Positions 10,701 through 24,200 of a DNA stretch of 64,000 nt are shown piece after piece (the stretch's first letter is position 1; each line of letters begins with the position of its first letter). Below the pieces are notes generated by a model. It made no database searches. It was not told where the DNA came from and was given only the letters and a program-made list of their open reading frames with translations. The stretch comes from Bedellia somnulentella (taxonomy: Eukaryota > Arthropoda > Insecta > Lepidoptera > Bedelliidae), in the NCBI GenBank assembly GCA_963576735.1, contig OY755181.1, forward strand, positions 16,195,261 to 16,259,260, written 5' to 3'. The position numbers and the translations under genes were made by a program.

Positions 10701-11598
10701 GAATTTTGGAAGTTGATTGGGGAGAAAATGGTTTAAATAAATGTTTTTGGTGACGGGTCTCCAACCACATTGCCCTAAATCACTTAAAAAGCCCCTATAC
10801 CCTTAGTCGCCTCTTACGATCACCCACAGGTAGGAATGGAGTAGTGTTATTCTAAGCTGACACTACATGGCAAAGTAATTAAGTTTATTCAAAAGTTGTA
10901 GAATTCTTGATCTCGCAAGGCTCATGCTGTCACTAAGACCCAATATTTTAAAATAGTCATTACATCAAATTACTTACATGTCTTCCAAGTCCATAGCTTA
11001 GAGTTCCTTTAATAGTAGGTATATCATCAAAAAGTCTTAACATCATCCTCGCATTTGATAGTTTGGAACCAGCAGTTTGCCATCCTTTATTTTCTTTTAT
11101 ACATCCATATAACTTGAAAGTGTAACAAGCTAACCGCACCACCTGAAATGTAATGCAAACAGTATAGTGGTGAGTAGTGATTTTTGTTTACCCGCAATAC
11201 AAGCATATCAAAGTTTTTAATTCTAATTTTATCTTATTTGAGACCAAAGTTTTTGTCACTTATTCTTGTATAGCAAGTATATTAGAAAACAAGAGCTTAA
11301 ATTATTAATCCCACTTTTACTTCATTCCCATTGGATCCCGTGTTTATTTTTGTTATTTGGTGCATGGTGTCATTTTGTAAACTGTTCCTGTATTTATTAT
11401 AAGGCAATTTTTTGTCACTATCTCCTTAACCTACCACTATAGGTGAAAATTTGCCAGTATTTATTTAGCAAATGTTATATTCTTACATAGTTTGAAAATA
11501 AAATTTGATTTAAATTATACTACACTATTGTACAGTACCTTATCCCTTCCACTATACGTGTCTAGCAGTTCGCAGAAATCGTCACTTATAGAAGACAT
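7772..11598 (-). CDS. PEX11G: PEX11G, peroxisomal membrane protein 11 gamma (complete)
   Basis: Four minus-strand exons: 11598-11539, 11142-10978, 10065-9878 and 8054-7772, lengths 60, 165, 188 and 283, total 696 bases (231 residues plus TAA). All junctions are GT-AG and phases fit. The product matches the PEX11 gamma family (human about 240 residues): MSSISDDFCELLDTYSGRDK in exon 1, an RLACYTFKLYG amphipathic N-terminal segment and LSYGLGRH in exon 2, and hydrophobic helices in exon 3 (LWALGLLISFI) and exon 4 (a tail ending GLYFAKKRMLK). PEX11 proteins sit in the peroxisome membrane and help it elongate and divide (family knowledge). Introns 2 and 3 contain repeats. A second, partial copy lies at 61483-62101. 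Confidence 0.88.
8535..9845 (-). mobile_element. tRNA-derived SINE split by a DNA element
   Basis: Family of 4773-5134, minus strand, in PEX11G intron 3. The 3' part is 8535-8654; the remainder, including the tRNA-like head, is 9592-9845. The two parts rejoin at GTATCAAG, the duplicated target of the insertion at 8655-9583. Confidence 0.7.
8655..9583. mobile_element. hAT-like non-autonomous DNA element
   Basis: 929 bp inserted in a SINE, with an exact 8-bp target duplication GTATCAAG (8647-8654 and 9584-9591). Termini TAGAGTTGTA and, inverted, TAAAGATGCG are imperfectly complementary, in hAT style. Inside is a 45-bp direct repeat rich in GTATACTCCG (about 8917-8962 and 9465-9509) and a second weaker one (CATCTCGCTTCCA near 8835 and 9030). 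No transposase ORF was seen. Confidence 0.65.
10139..10365 (+). mobile_element. 245-bp SINE-like repeat with an internal palindrome
   Basis: A diverged copy in PEX11G intron 2. Positions about 10220-10281 form a near-perfect palindrome (29-bp arms, 4-nt centre) built from the CCATCTTTTC segment and its inverse, as if two halves of the repeat met head to head. Confidence 0.6.
10592..10868. mobile_element. Two 245-bp repeats, head to head
   Basis: Positions 10592-10655 are the 5' part of a plus-strand copy (GTGTAGTGTCGGCTTCGAAT to GTAAGAGGCG). Positions 10656-10868 are a minus-strand copy ending AGCTGACACTACATGG. The mirror image of the other arm stops inside this second copy: sequence from 10848 onward has a counterpart ending at 62235. 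Confidence 0.75.
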
Positions 11599-12258
11599 CT
11601 TCAACTATCTGTTTTTTGTAAATACGCCAATCTTGTAATAATACAAATCTCATAAATTAAATATGATAACCACAATCTCGGAATTAAGTCGATAGCATCA
11701 ATCGACTAACAAACCCATTACATTGTTCGTCAGCTCTGATTATTAGAAAGTTGAAGACCTTGAAATTAAAGCGATTGGTATTTTACGATAGCAAGAAAAC
11801 AGGAATGGAAAGTAGGAAGAACAATTTTGTTGAGCAAACTAGAGTTGACAACAATAAGATAACTATAACCTAAAAGTAAAACGTCATTTTGTCAGCTGTT
11901 TTTGACGTTATCAGAACTGAACTGAGTGTTCTGTTCTGTTCTACAATAATTATTATTAGAGGTATTGTGTAAATAGTTTATAATATATAATTATATAGAA
12001 TTTGTTAATATACAGTTAGCTAGATAGCTCCCCATAGGTTTCATTTTTATAATAAAAAACCTCAATAAAGTGTAGTAAAATTAGTTACACGATGTGTTGT
12101 TGTGACTAAATTTCTCGTTCTTCTCATTCTCATGTCAATGTCATTGTCTTTAACTAATGTCAATTGAAAAAACCTAACCTAAAAGAATAAAGTCAAAACA
12201 AACAAAAATAAATACTATTACTTTCATATTTTATGTTTTTGTGCTAATTATTGGAAAC
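11599..12258. promoter_or_regulatory. Shared intergenic region of PEX11G and SMG8
   Basis: 660 bp between the two start codons, transcribed outward in both directions, so probably a bidirectional promoter plus both 5' UTRs. No clear TATA box could be assigned. It is conserved in position and sequence in the other arm (60822-61482). Confidence 0.55.
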
Positions 12259-15200
12259 ATGAAAGAATTTCCGATAACAGAGGTACCGGCATTTTCTAAG
12301 AAGGATCGTATTGTGGTTGTTGGTATAATAGGAAAATCACCGTACCGATCACCTAATAAAACAACACCTTTACTGCCGAGAGTAGACACGAACGAGGTAT
12401 GTTGCTAACTAAGTGGTTTCTCTACATAAGGTTTCGGATTTCTGATACGCTTGAGGAGCTTTACACCACCACTAACCAATATTCTGCCAAGTCAGATAGG
12501 AAATAGTTGCAAATATATCTTCATTCTTACCTATGTAATTTGCTATAAGTAGGGGTCAGACACAAAGAACATAGATCGAGACTCAAAGATTCTGTAATGG
12601 TAGCCACATACTGGAAGACCTAGTGTGTATATGACTCCCATGAAGTAGACTTACTACATATTTAAACATAATATGAATGTTTTGGAAAGCTAGTAGATGA
12701 GGGCAGCGCAGAATTGGTATCAGTGAAGATGCTTGGGAATGTCTGTGTTCAGTAGTAAATATCTATAGCCTAAGGTGAATAATGCAATTAAAGAGAGCCT
12801 TATTGATAATAAGGATTTAAACTTGGTTAACATTATGTTTTTAAATACAACAAAATTAGTTCAAAATTTTACATAACATAACATAAACATAACATAAACG
12901 TTCACGCCGTTTTATCCCCGAAGGGGTTGGCAGAGGTACCAATGCTCCTGAACTCACATGGCAAGCGCCATCTAGTTTCCAGAGAAGGTACCCACGTTTT
13001 GCTTAGACAGTGTACTCACGTGATAGGGGGCAGGCCTATCGCCGTTTTGTACGAATACACTGTCACATGACTAAGTACAACTCAGCCATGTGGGTTTCCT
13101 CACGATGTTTTCCCTCACCGTTAGCAACCATGATAAATTAACCACACATATGACTTTAGAAAAGACAAATTGGTGTAGGCCCGTCCCAGGATTGGAACTC
13201 ACGCCCTTCTGTTTTTCGGGCGGGTGTTCTTACCCACTGGACTATCATGTCGCTAAAAAAATTCAAAATTCAAAATTTTACTTGCAATAATAAGAAAATA
13301 ATACTTGAATACACCTCATTAAAGTAGAATATTAAAGAAGAGGTAATGGTCAACAATTGACCAATTAATAATATGAAATGAAAGATCAATTGAACAATGA
13401 CCAAAAAATAGCACTTCTGTATTTCATCCCATTAGCTAGCATAAAAATTCTATTAGTGACTAAGTGATAATTGAAACTATTCACAAATTAACACATCATA
13501 TAGTTTGTAGAATCCCATAATTAATATGCATTTTATAGGCAGAACTTCAGGTCATGTTACAGTTAAAGTTTAGTATTTTTGTTCCATTTATGGTTCTATC
13601 CTTTTATTATATTTGCACTGTTGCAGTGTTTGTACTTAGTCAAGCCCTATACCTTGTTGCTAAATTTTGCTTCCACAGACCTCATTTATATATTTTTCAT
13701 AAATGCATGGGTGAAATTGATTTGTATAGTGGTAGTCTTCATGTATATTTATTTGGATCATTCATTTCCAAACTGATTTGATTCTGTATTTCAAGTATTA
13801 TAAAATAATAGGGTGATATATTGTTTCAGAATGGCATCAAATGTTACTGGGATGAAAGATCAAGTATTATGTACCTTCACACAACCACCTACTTGGACAC
13901 CAAACAGCTCACAGAACTTGCAGCTAACCTAAAGAAAGATGATTCCAATGAATCAGAAAAAGATATTGATCCATCCGACTGGCTGGTTGCAGCTGGTAAA
14001 CTGGCAACAGATTCTTGCAGGGCCATTGCATTGGTGTTCCATTTATCCCAGATAGTCATACTATCGTCCCCTACACCAGTTTTTGATCTTGGCTATTTGC
14101 AATTGTTTAAAGCTATTGATGCATACAGGTTAGTAAAGTGTGTGTTCCATTGAATGGTCAAGCATTCAAAACTCAAATGCTTTCAATATAAATTATGGGA
14201 AAAAAAAAAGTCAAAAAGTTTATTTTTCAAAATAAAGTTAAATACTAACATTTTCTGAACGTCAAAGTTTTAAATTAATCGTTAATCCGTTGCTTCGGAA
14301 GGTGTTCGTAAAAAGAAGAAGCATGGAATGTCGGCACATTTTACCAGATAGTAATAGTAATAGATAAAGGATCAAGGAAAGGCTTAATAAGGATTAAAAT
14401 TGAAGAAATGGTTTAGAGCTGTTTTAAGCTCACACTACACAGCTTAAATTAAAATCATTGACAATAATAAAAAAAACTGTACAGAATTTAACAAATCTTC
14501 TTACATTGTATTTGTGTTAAGTTCTAGAAAATTTACTGGTTATAAGATGGCTAAATGCCGTGTAGTGCCAGCTTAGAATGTCGCTACCCCTTTCTACCCA
14601 CGGGTGTCGTAAGAGGCGACTAAGGGTATTGGGGCTTTTTATTGGATTTTTGGGCGATGCGGTTGGAGACCCATCACCAAAAACCTTTATTTTACCATCT
14701 TTTCCCCACTCAACTTCCAAAAGTGGCTGAGGAATTTATATTTCCTTAGCTCTGGTAACCCCTTCTAGGGAAATATAGCCGTGAGTATATGTATGTATGT
14801 ATGTAAGATGGCTAAAATAAATAGGGAACTCTAAAAGTGAAATACAGACATGAACAAAGAAAAGATTTTTGGTTTATTTAGTTTCAGGGTTTCCCTTTCA
14901 AAACCATCTGCTGGGCCGTCCTATTCTTTTTTTTATATTGCAATATTGTCAATACAGAAAAGAAAGAAGAAAGAAAAGACGTTTATTTGCCATGTGTGGC
15001 ACAAAAAACCTACAAACAAAAATAATAATATAAATAATAACTATTAAAGTAAATTAAAACTAACACAATATTAAACATGAGAAAAAAACAAAACAAAAAT
15101 TCACACACACAATACAATACGACATTTCAGACTAGACCTATCTCCAAAGACCACCGAAGCCCTCTCATCATCCAACATAGGCGGCAACTGGGAGAGCCAC

Positions 15201-18200
15201 GGCCGCCCCTGCTGCCCCAGACTGCTGTTCCACTTCCACAGAGCTCCTCGACAACTCAAGAGAGCACCCGCTGCCTTGAAGAGATTGGAACATGCTGTGG
15301 AAGATCAGCTTTATTTTATATTAAGAAAAGCTAGGATTATTACTAATGTTTGGTGAGTTTCTTAAACGAGGGTAATAGAAAAACGTGATATAAGGTAGCA
15401 CGGTTTTTTTATTAATATTAACACTTAAATTTACATGATGACACTCAATGTTTGAAGTATCAAGTTTGGTCCAAAAGTATTTTATTTTGTATAGAAATAA
15501 GCAAATCTTTGGGTAACTCATATGATACTGAAACTTTTTGAATGTATGGTATGAATAGTATAACATCCTCAGTATTATTTATGCTAATGCTTTTCATCAG
15601 TGGTTATATGATAATTCTACTTCAAAAGAAGATAACATCACAGTTAGTGACTTAAATAATCATCTGGTCTAAAGCAAAGTTAATATATGTCAGTCCCTAG
15701 TATACATTATACGATACAATTATCTAATACATATATTTTTAAACTTCCAGTGCAAAATCTCTATTCGCCATCCCAAAGAACGAAGAATTCGTCTACATAA
15801 ACGCTAACGATGAAGCCTGCAGCGCCCGTGATGTTAGTTCCCTAGTGGCTGGTTTGGTTGGACTGTGTAATGGATCTATTGAAGAACCTACCACTGACAG
15901 GATTCCATTCAAACAGTTTCTTCAGGGTCATATAGACTTGGCTTTTTATGAGGGCTTTGATGACAATGTTGGGAAGTACGCTATGAGCACTTCGTTTTTC
16001 GAGGTAAGCTTTTTAAGTTAAGAAAGAAGGAAAGATATTTGTTTGTTGCCAACTCTGATAGAGAAAATTAATTTATAAAATGCATGCATGATAAGAATTA
16101 TAGATATAAACTAACCTAGAGGTTTGCCAGGCTCGTTAAAAGTGGCGTTCGTTAATCTCTGCCTACCCCAATGGGAAATAATGTACATACATACGTACAT
16201 ACTATGTCAAGATGGTTCGGGTGCATAGGTAGAATGGATGGTAGCCTAATGGTAAAAGATTTTAAAGAGCCAATGTGTTGATGGATGTAAACAAAGCTAA
16301 GGGGATCTGCCGGGCTCGTTTAAAATGGCGATTGATAATCTCTTCCAACTTCGATGGGAAATAATAGCGTGAGAATATGTTTGTAAGTTTAACATAAATA
16401 AATATAATAAAAATCAAACACAAAAATTTCGCCAAAAAACAGTTAAAAGGAAAAACATAAATGTATGTATATTAAGAGCTTGTCGCTTTGATTAGCTAAT
16501 AGAACTGTTAGAGTAACTTTTAAAAAATTCTATACAGTTTGAATGGCATAGCGGTAACATTAATCATTCCAACTCTGAAGTTCCGAACCGGAAACTTTCC
16601 CGAAACACAGTAGTGTAAACAAATGCTTTAACTATCTTTCTCATCTGGGAGGGCTAAGTTAAAATGTACTAAACAGTTTTATAAACGCTTATATTAGAGA
16701 TCGCTGTTTAGCGATAAGTCCGACTGTTGTTTACCTGCTTATTGTATTTCATTCTGTTTTTTGTCCGTGTATTGTTTTGGTGTTCAATAAAGTGTATTAT
16801 TATATGTGTCGTTCGATAGCTACCGAGTGCTAAAGGCTGGAAACGAGCAGCTGAAGTTTTAACTCCCATTTATCTTGAGAAGCCGGCTCCTGGAGATTCT
16901 AAGGAAGACCACGGAGCACTATACGACTCTCTGGCGACGGATGTTCGGTTCTCACATGCTAGATGTGCTAAGGTGACTTACAAAAAATATATGCATTATT
17001 ATAATTATAAATAGTTTCTGCCGACCTCAATGGGACTTAATCTTCTCATCATAAGTAGGTCAGTTAGGAAAAATATAAATAAATGTCGTGTCTCAAATGG
17101 CGCCTCATTATTTTTCTTTAACGGGCATTTTTCCCAATATATTTAAAATCATTTTGGATTCAGAGTAACTTTTGCTTAGTTTCTTTATATTTTATGAAAA
17201 CATCGATTAGTTTGGAATAATTAAATTAAACAAAGGGTTTCTTTGAATTATTTTCAGGTATTGCCGATAGCCCAAGCGTCGTACGCCGAAGGATTACCGT
17301 CACATTACTCCAGCCAACATCATGCTCATAAGGTATGATTTAAAGAATAATTAAAAGTAGTTAATCGTCCACTCCAAGATATTGACTGACTGATTTAAAT
17401 GAATCTATACTAACATTATACAGCCAGTTTGTTTGTTTGAGCTAGCTAGTAATTAATTTTTAAAATTTTGTATTGTCTCGCCTTTGTACACCAACTTTAA
17501 CATAGTTGGGTTGTGCTTAACAATTTTTATTGGTACTAAAATCAAGCATGATTGTAGGTCCGTGCCGCCTTACAAACTCTGCAGTCAATGGCGAGAGGTC
17601 CGGCGGCGGCGGCGGCGCGACGCTCACTGCGGGACGCCTGCGACGACGTGTGGCGAGCGAGACGGCTGTGTGAGGCGCTCTCGCTCACACACCATCCCTG
17701 CGTGGAGCCCGAGCAGTGCGTACACTACTACACTGTATTATACACTGACTATACGCGTGCGACGACGTGTGGCGAGCGAGACGGCTGTGTGAGGCGCTCT
17801 CGCTCACACACCATCCCTGCGTGGAGCCCGAGCAGTGCGTACACTACTACACTGTATTATACACTGACTATACGCGTGCGACGACGTGTGGCGAGCGAGA
17901 CGGCTGTGTGAGGCGCTCTCGCTTACACACCATCCCTGCGTGGAGCCCGAGCAGTGCGTACACTACTACACTGTATTATACACTGACTATACGCGTGCGA
18001 CGACGTGTGGCGAGCGAGACGGCTGTGTGAGGCGCTCTCGCTCACACACCATCCCTGCGTGGAGCCCGAGCAGTGCGTACACTACTACACTGTATTATAC
18101 ACTGACTATACGCGTGCGACGACGTGTGGCGAGCGAGACGGCTGTGTGAGGCGCTCTCGCTCACACACCATCCCTGCGTGGAGCCCGAGCAGTGCGTACA

Positions 18201-21200
18201 CTACTACACTGTATTATACACTGACTATACGCGTGCGACGACGTGTGGCGAGCGAGACGGCTGTGTGAGGCGCTCTCGCTCACACACCATCCCTGCGTGG
18301 AGCCCGAGCAGTGCGTACACTACTACACTGTATTATACACTGACTATACGCGTGCGACGACGTGTGGCGAGCGAGACGGCTGTGTGAGGCGCTCTCGCTC
18401 ACACACCATCCCTGCGTGGAGCCCGAGCAGTGCGTACACTACTACACTGTATTATACACTGACTATACGCGTGCGACGACGTGTGGCGAGCGAGACGGCT
18501 GTGTGAGGCGCTCTCGCTCACACACCATCCCTGCGTGGAGCCCGAGCAGTGCGTACACTACTACACTGTATTATACACTGACTATACGCGTCTTCTCAAT
18601 CCTGCAACTTCCAACCCAATCGACTGTTGCAAAAGGTTTCTAATCAGATATTGTAGGTTATATTAGAAAACTTTTATGATGCACTGGCTTAATATATTTC
18701 CATATGTGCCATTGTTATATTGAAACCCTTTTAATAACTTTTAATATTTTTATGGATATCCGGCGATTTTGAAATCTGATATTTCTGGCCACGTTCTTTA
18801 TGTATGAATTAATTATAGCACGGTTGAGGCATTAATACCTCTGAAACTTAAATATTTTTTGACACACGTTTTGTTTGGATAGCGCACTCACTAGATAAGA
18901 GCCTTGTTACCGTTATTTACACTGACTTATGATAAAAAGTCAAAAATTCAAAAAAAAGTCAAAAAGTTTATTTTTCAAAATAAAGTTAATAACTAAAATT
19001 TTTAGAACGTCAAAGTTTTAAATTAATCTTTAATCCGTTGCTTCGGAAGGTGTTCGTAAAGAGAAGAAGCAACAAAGAAACTCTTTACATTCACATTTTT
19101 TCATTTTTTCATTGAACACCATTCAGCTATCTGGGTTCCCTGCGATGTTATTCCCCACCGTTAACAACCATGATAAATCAACCGCACATAGGTCCTTAAA
19201 AAGAACTGTTGTAGGCACGACCCCAGATTAAAATACACCCCTCTCACCTCTCACTCTTCAAATTTCCAGTGACTCCTCAACCCCTCACAAATCTGCCGCG
19301 CGCATCATCTCAGCCTGCGACTGCGGCCGCTCCCGCCTCCCGCGCGACGACCCGTACTGCGTCAAGTCCGCCAACTGCAGCTTCTACGAGCGGGCGGCCA
19401 GACACTGCGGACACTGCCAAACGCATAACACCAAACATTTCCCTGTGTTTCAGCCTTCCACCAACACTTATAAGTGAGTATTTGCATCGACCAACGAACA
19501 TGAATTACTTTAAAAATATTATAAGTATTTACACCAACGAACATGTGTCCCCACCCGTACTGCGTAAAGTCCGCCAACTGAAACTTCTACGAGCGCGCCG
19601 CCAGATACTGCGGACACTGCCAATCGCATAACACCAAACATTTCCCAGTGTTCCAGCCTTCTACCAACACTTATAAGTGAGTATATAGAGCAACGAACGA
19701 GAGAGTGTCACGTTCTATGTTGGTAACACTTAAAGGGCCATTTACACTTTGCGAAGTGTGAAGTGATAAGTGTAAGCGTTCACTTAACGCGATAAGTCTC
19801 AAGTGTTAAGTAGTCTTTCTATCTCCGTTTACAAAGTGTTTAGAACAAGCTCAAAGTGGTAGTATCTGTTGTGCATAGTGTTTCTAAAAATGGACGACGA
19901 ACAGCGCTTAGTATTGAGAAGAATAATAATAAAAAGTATGTGGTTCGGTCCACTTCATTTTCGCTTTTTGAACTTGACACTGCACAGACACACACGTGTT
20001 TACACACTGATTAGTACAGGCGAACTGCGAGTGAGGGGAGCGGAACAGTGCAAGGGGGGAGGTAACTTAACAGCAAAAGTAGAACTGATTCTATTCACTC
20101 GCACTAATCGCTCGCACTTAACACTTAACACTAATCACTTCTCGCTTCCGTTCACACTTTGATAACTAAACACCTGCACTAATCACCTGCAGTGTTAACT
20201 AATCAAAGTGTAAACCGCCCTTGTGAGTAGACGGACCAACGAAAATGAGTAATTTTACAAATGCGAACAAAACTTGTACGAGCGAGCGGCCACACACTGT
20301 GGACACTGCCAAACGCACAACACCATTGTTCCCACAACACTTCCCGGTGTTTCAACCTTCTACCAACACTTTTAAGTAAGTATTTTAATCAAACCTCGAA
20401 AAAGTGTCACTTTTCACGCTCGTGACACTTGTAAGAAAGTATTGACACCGATAAAAATATGAGTCTCTTTACAAATGCGAACAAAATTTGTACGAGCGAA
20501 CGGCCAGACACGGACACTGCCAAACGAATAACACCAAACACTCCCCTATGTTCCAGCCTTCTACCAACACTCATAAGTGAGTATTTACATCGACCAACGA
20601 ACATGAGGCACTTCACAAATGTTATAAATGAGTATTTACAATTGCGAACCAAACTTTTACGAACGGGCGGCCAGACACTGCGGATACTGCCAAACGCACA
20701 ACACCAAACATTTTTCAGTGTTTGACTTATAAGTGATATAGTGTAAGACCAACGAAAACTCTATCCGATTTAGCTTAATAATAATAATAAAACGTTTATT
20801 TCAGATAAGTCACATCCATATTACATAAAATTCAAAACAATTAAATTAAAAATTAATTAAAATAAATAAATTAAATTAAACAAAAATAATACTAATTAAA
20901 AATTACAATTAAAAATTAAACATCAGCTCGTAAATATTATATTTTAGTCAGTAAATGAATCATACTGCAATGATTCATGTACTGACAGTCAAATCTACCT
21001 GAAAATGCCCTCAGAATGGTGTTGGGACTGGCCCGAACCCTACTCACCAGGGATGTGCACCTCTTTCGCATGGTTGCATAAAAACAGTCAACCCCCGCCT
21101 CGGCGAACATCCCTGATGCGCTACAGTATCGAGGCAGTCCCATCAACACCCGGAAAGCATTATTGTATTGAACACGAAGAGCGCTGTACTGCTTCTGCGT

Positions 21201-24200
21201 GTATGTCACCCACAGACTGCTGGTGTAGAATGATGTACAGTAAGATTTGAACAGAGTCAGCTTTACGTTTCTAGAACACCTGGCAAATCTGCGGGCAAGC
21301 ATATTAGCCCTCACAGACAACGCTCTCCGCTCTCTTTCGATGTCTGCATCGTCTTTTAGATCACTGGTGACCAAATTACCGAGATATATAAATGTAGACA
21401 CTCTTTGTAGTACTTTACCATTTAGTTTTATCTGCGGAATTTCTATTAAATCCCTGCCCTTGACCTGAAACACCATGCATTCGCTCTTCTTCTCGTTATA
21501 TACAAGACCATGTTTTAGTGCATAGCTCTCACATATTTTTATCAATTTAGTCAAACCACAGACCGACGCACTCAGCAGCACCATGTCATCAGCGTAACTA
21601 AAATTGTTCATACAAATGTCTCAATGTGGCATCCGACGTGAGTGCTGCTCAGTTCCTCTATTAGCGCATTCACATATAGGTTGAAGAGCCTTGGAGAAGT
21701 TAGCCCCCCCTGTCTCAATCCGCACTCCAACGTATATGGTTCAGACACCCCATCCGACCATCGAACAACATTTACCTGGTTCAAATACCAATATTTAAAT
21801 ATTTCCAGAATTTCGTCTGACATACATATGTTTGACAGTTTATCCCATAAAACATCGTAATGAACCAGGTCAAATGCTTTCGACAAATCGAGAAAACAAG
21901 CATAAATAGGTGTATTACGCCCAGTATAGTACTTGACAGTTTGCTTAAGACATAAGATTGCTGTTTCAGTTGAAAGTCCAGCCTTGAATCCAAACTGATT
22001 GTCATGTATTTTTAAATATCTATCAAGTTCTTTATTAAGCAAACTGTCGAGTACTTTAGCCATTATCGTCGCTAAAGAGATCGGTCTGTAGTTATTCCTG
22101 TCGCTCACATCTCCATTTTTATTTTTAACAATAGGGACTACTACTGTCCTCATCATATCTTCGGGTATGTAGGAGTGACTCAGGCATAAAGAGTAAAACA
22201 TCGCAAGTACACGGGGCAGGCGAACACCAGCATACTTGAGATGTTCCAGACTGAGGCTGTCATTGCCAGGAGACTTACCTCTTGATATCGATTGAATGCA
22301 GATTTTAACATCTTTAGCCGTAAATCTGGTCTTCATCTCCTGTCCATCCAGGCCCTCGGCCATAGTCGACTGAGCTTTGCCTATTGGCGACTTAACAATG
22401 AATTGTTCCTTGAACAGTTCAGCAATACATTTAGCATTACTAAGTCCGTTTACACTGATGGGTAAGCTTTGTTTAGGTTTAAGTTTATTTGTTGATTTCC
22501 AAAAACTACGAAAGTCTTGCCGAGTATGGTGAGATGCGAGAATATCCATTTTAATTTGATCTTCATTATTTTGACACCATTTGACGCGTAACTTAAACAT
22601 TTTTCTACTTTCTCGCATCTCATTCCAGGCAGTACCCTCTATATGCTTACCACTTAATACCCATATTTTGTATTTATCCCTAGCCACCTCATGAGCTTCC
22701 CTTACATGTTTATTCCACCCTATAATATGCTTTTTCTTTCTCACCCTACTAACAAAACTATCAGTTGCGGCCTTACATAAAACATCAATAATATTATTAT
22801 ACAATTTATCAATATAAAGTCTATGTTTAAAATAATTACATTTATTATCACAACAATTTGAAAATTCTTGAGGAAAATCTATTCTTTTTAAACCATCATT
22901 GCAAAGATTACTGTAAATGTCAATTTGATCGCTTTCTCTATTACCCCGTTTTATCCTATTAAATTCGTTAAAATTACATGTCAATATTTTTGTATTAATT
23001 ATGTTTATGTTACATTGAATAACTAATGGTAAGTGGTCAGACCAGACTGGTTCATACTTAACATAGGTATTGACAACTGTTTGCAAAGCTGACTTCGTAA
23101 CCACGCAATGGTCCAGCCAGCTCAAACATCCATTCGCATCACTAACAAAAGTGTACGAGTTAGAGGATACACCCAATTTCATTACGTCGGCACATGCCCA
23201 CTCAAAATCGTAACAAAAGTTAGTTAGTTCATAATAAAATTGCTCACCGGGGTGCTTAGGTACACTCCTTTGCCCTCAGCTGCCCGGCACACATAAAGTC
23301 ATGGTGAAGCCGCACAGGCCACAGGGCCAGCAGCAACCAATACTTTCGAAAACAAGACTAACGAAACAATGTCACTTTCCACGTGCGAAGGCGGAAAAAA
23401 AGATCACAGAGACACAATCGACTTGAAACTATCTTATTATTGATATTGGAGGAGGACGCATCTATCTTTCATTCTTTCCATCGACTAAGTAAAACTATCG
23501 CTCGTAAACCGGTTTTAGGGCAACCAACTGAAAACTACTCTGGGATCCATTAGGGCCGATTTTTTTAACAGTTAATAAATAATATCCATTCGTCACTTCG
23601 TAAAGACTATTTCTTATTAATTATGTATGATATCTATAAATCATATCAAGGCTAAACATTCAGATCACTTCACATCCACTCTTCAAAAACCTCACTCATT
23701 TACTCTCTCTCTCTAACCATTCATCCTCAGAGAAGCGTCAGTAAAAGAACAAAAGTCCCAAGAACCGGTAGACGGCGAAGTGCGCGTCGAGGAAGGATCG
23801 CCGGATGGCTGGTCGGGATCGCCGGAATCACTATCGCCGGGGTCGCAACGGGGGAGCAATACACCGGATGAGAAGGTATTGATGGTGATGTTCAGCTTTT
23901 TCTGTCATGTCATGAGGATAGAATAGTTCAACCCAATTCTTTTCCTGGTTGTTTGTTAAATGACAATGTTGAACCAAAAGGCTCGGAAAAGTTATGAGCC
24001 ACTTCTTTTTTTAGCTTAATGATGGAAATGTGAAGCCCTTAAGGCTTATGCTTGACTTGTATATTTTATTAAAAAATATGAAAAAGACCCTGTTGTCCTT
24101 TTTAGTTCGCAAATTTGGTTTAAAATAGCTTTCATAGCTCAATGGGAGAACAACCACAAAATTATGCAAATGGGTAAAAATTCCGAGTTGAGCTAACACT

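Noticed and set aside
13554..13781. Hydrophobic ORFs in SMG8 intron 1 as a membrane protein gene
   Set aside because: AT-rich intronic sequence with two competing frames and no start context or family resemblance.
17642..18591. CRISPR-like array
   Set aside because: Units are contiguous near-identical copies of exon plus intron sequence with no variable spacers, in a eukaryotic gene.
17588..18666. Chain of 87-codon overlapping ORFs repeated every 119 bp as a repeat-protein gene
   Set aside because: They arise from reading two frames of the minisatellite before a TGA in the third; the period is not a multiple of three. Only the first 158 bases belong to a real exon (SMG8 exon 7).
19869..20162. 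97-codon ORF as a gene within SMG8 intron 8
   Set aside because: It lies inside a DNA element with terminal inverted repeats that is absent from the other arm; no recognisable domain.
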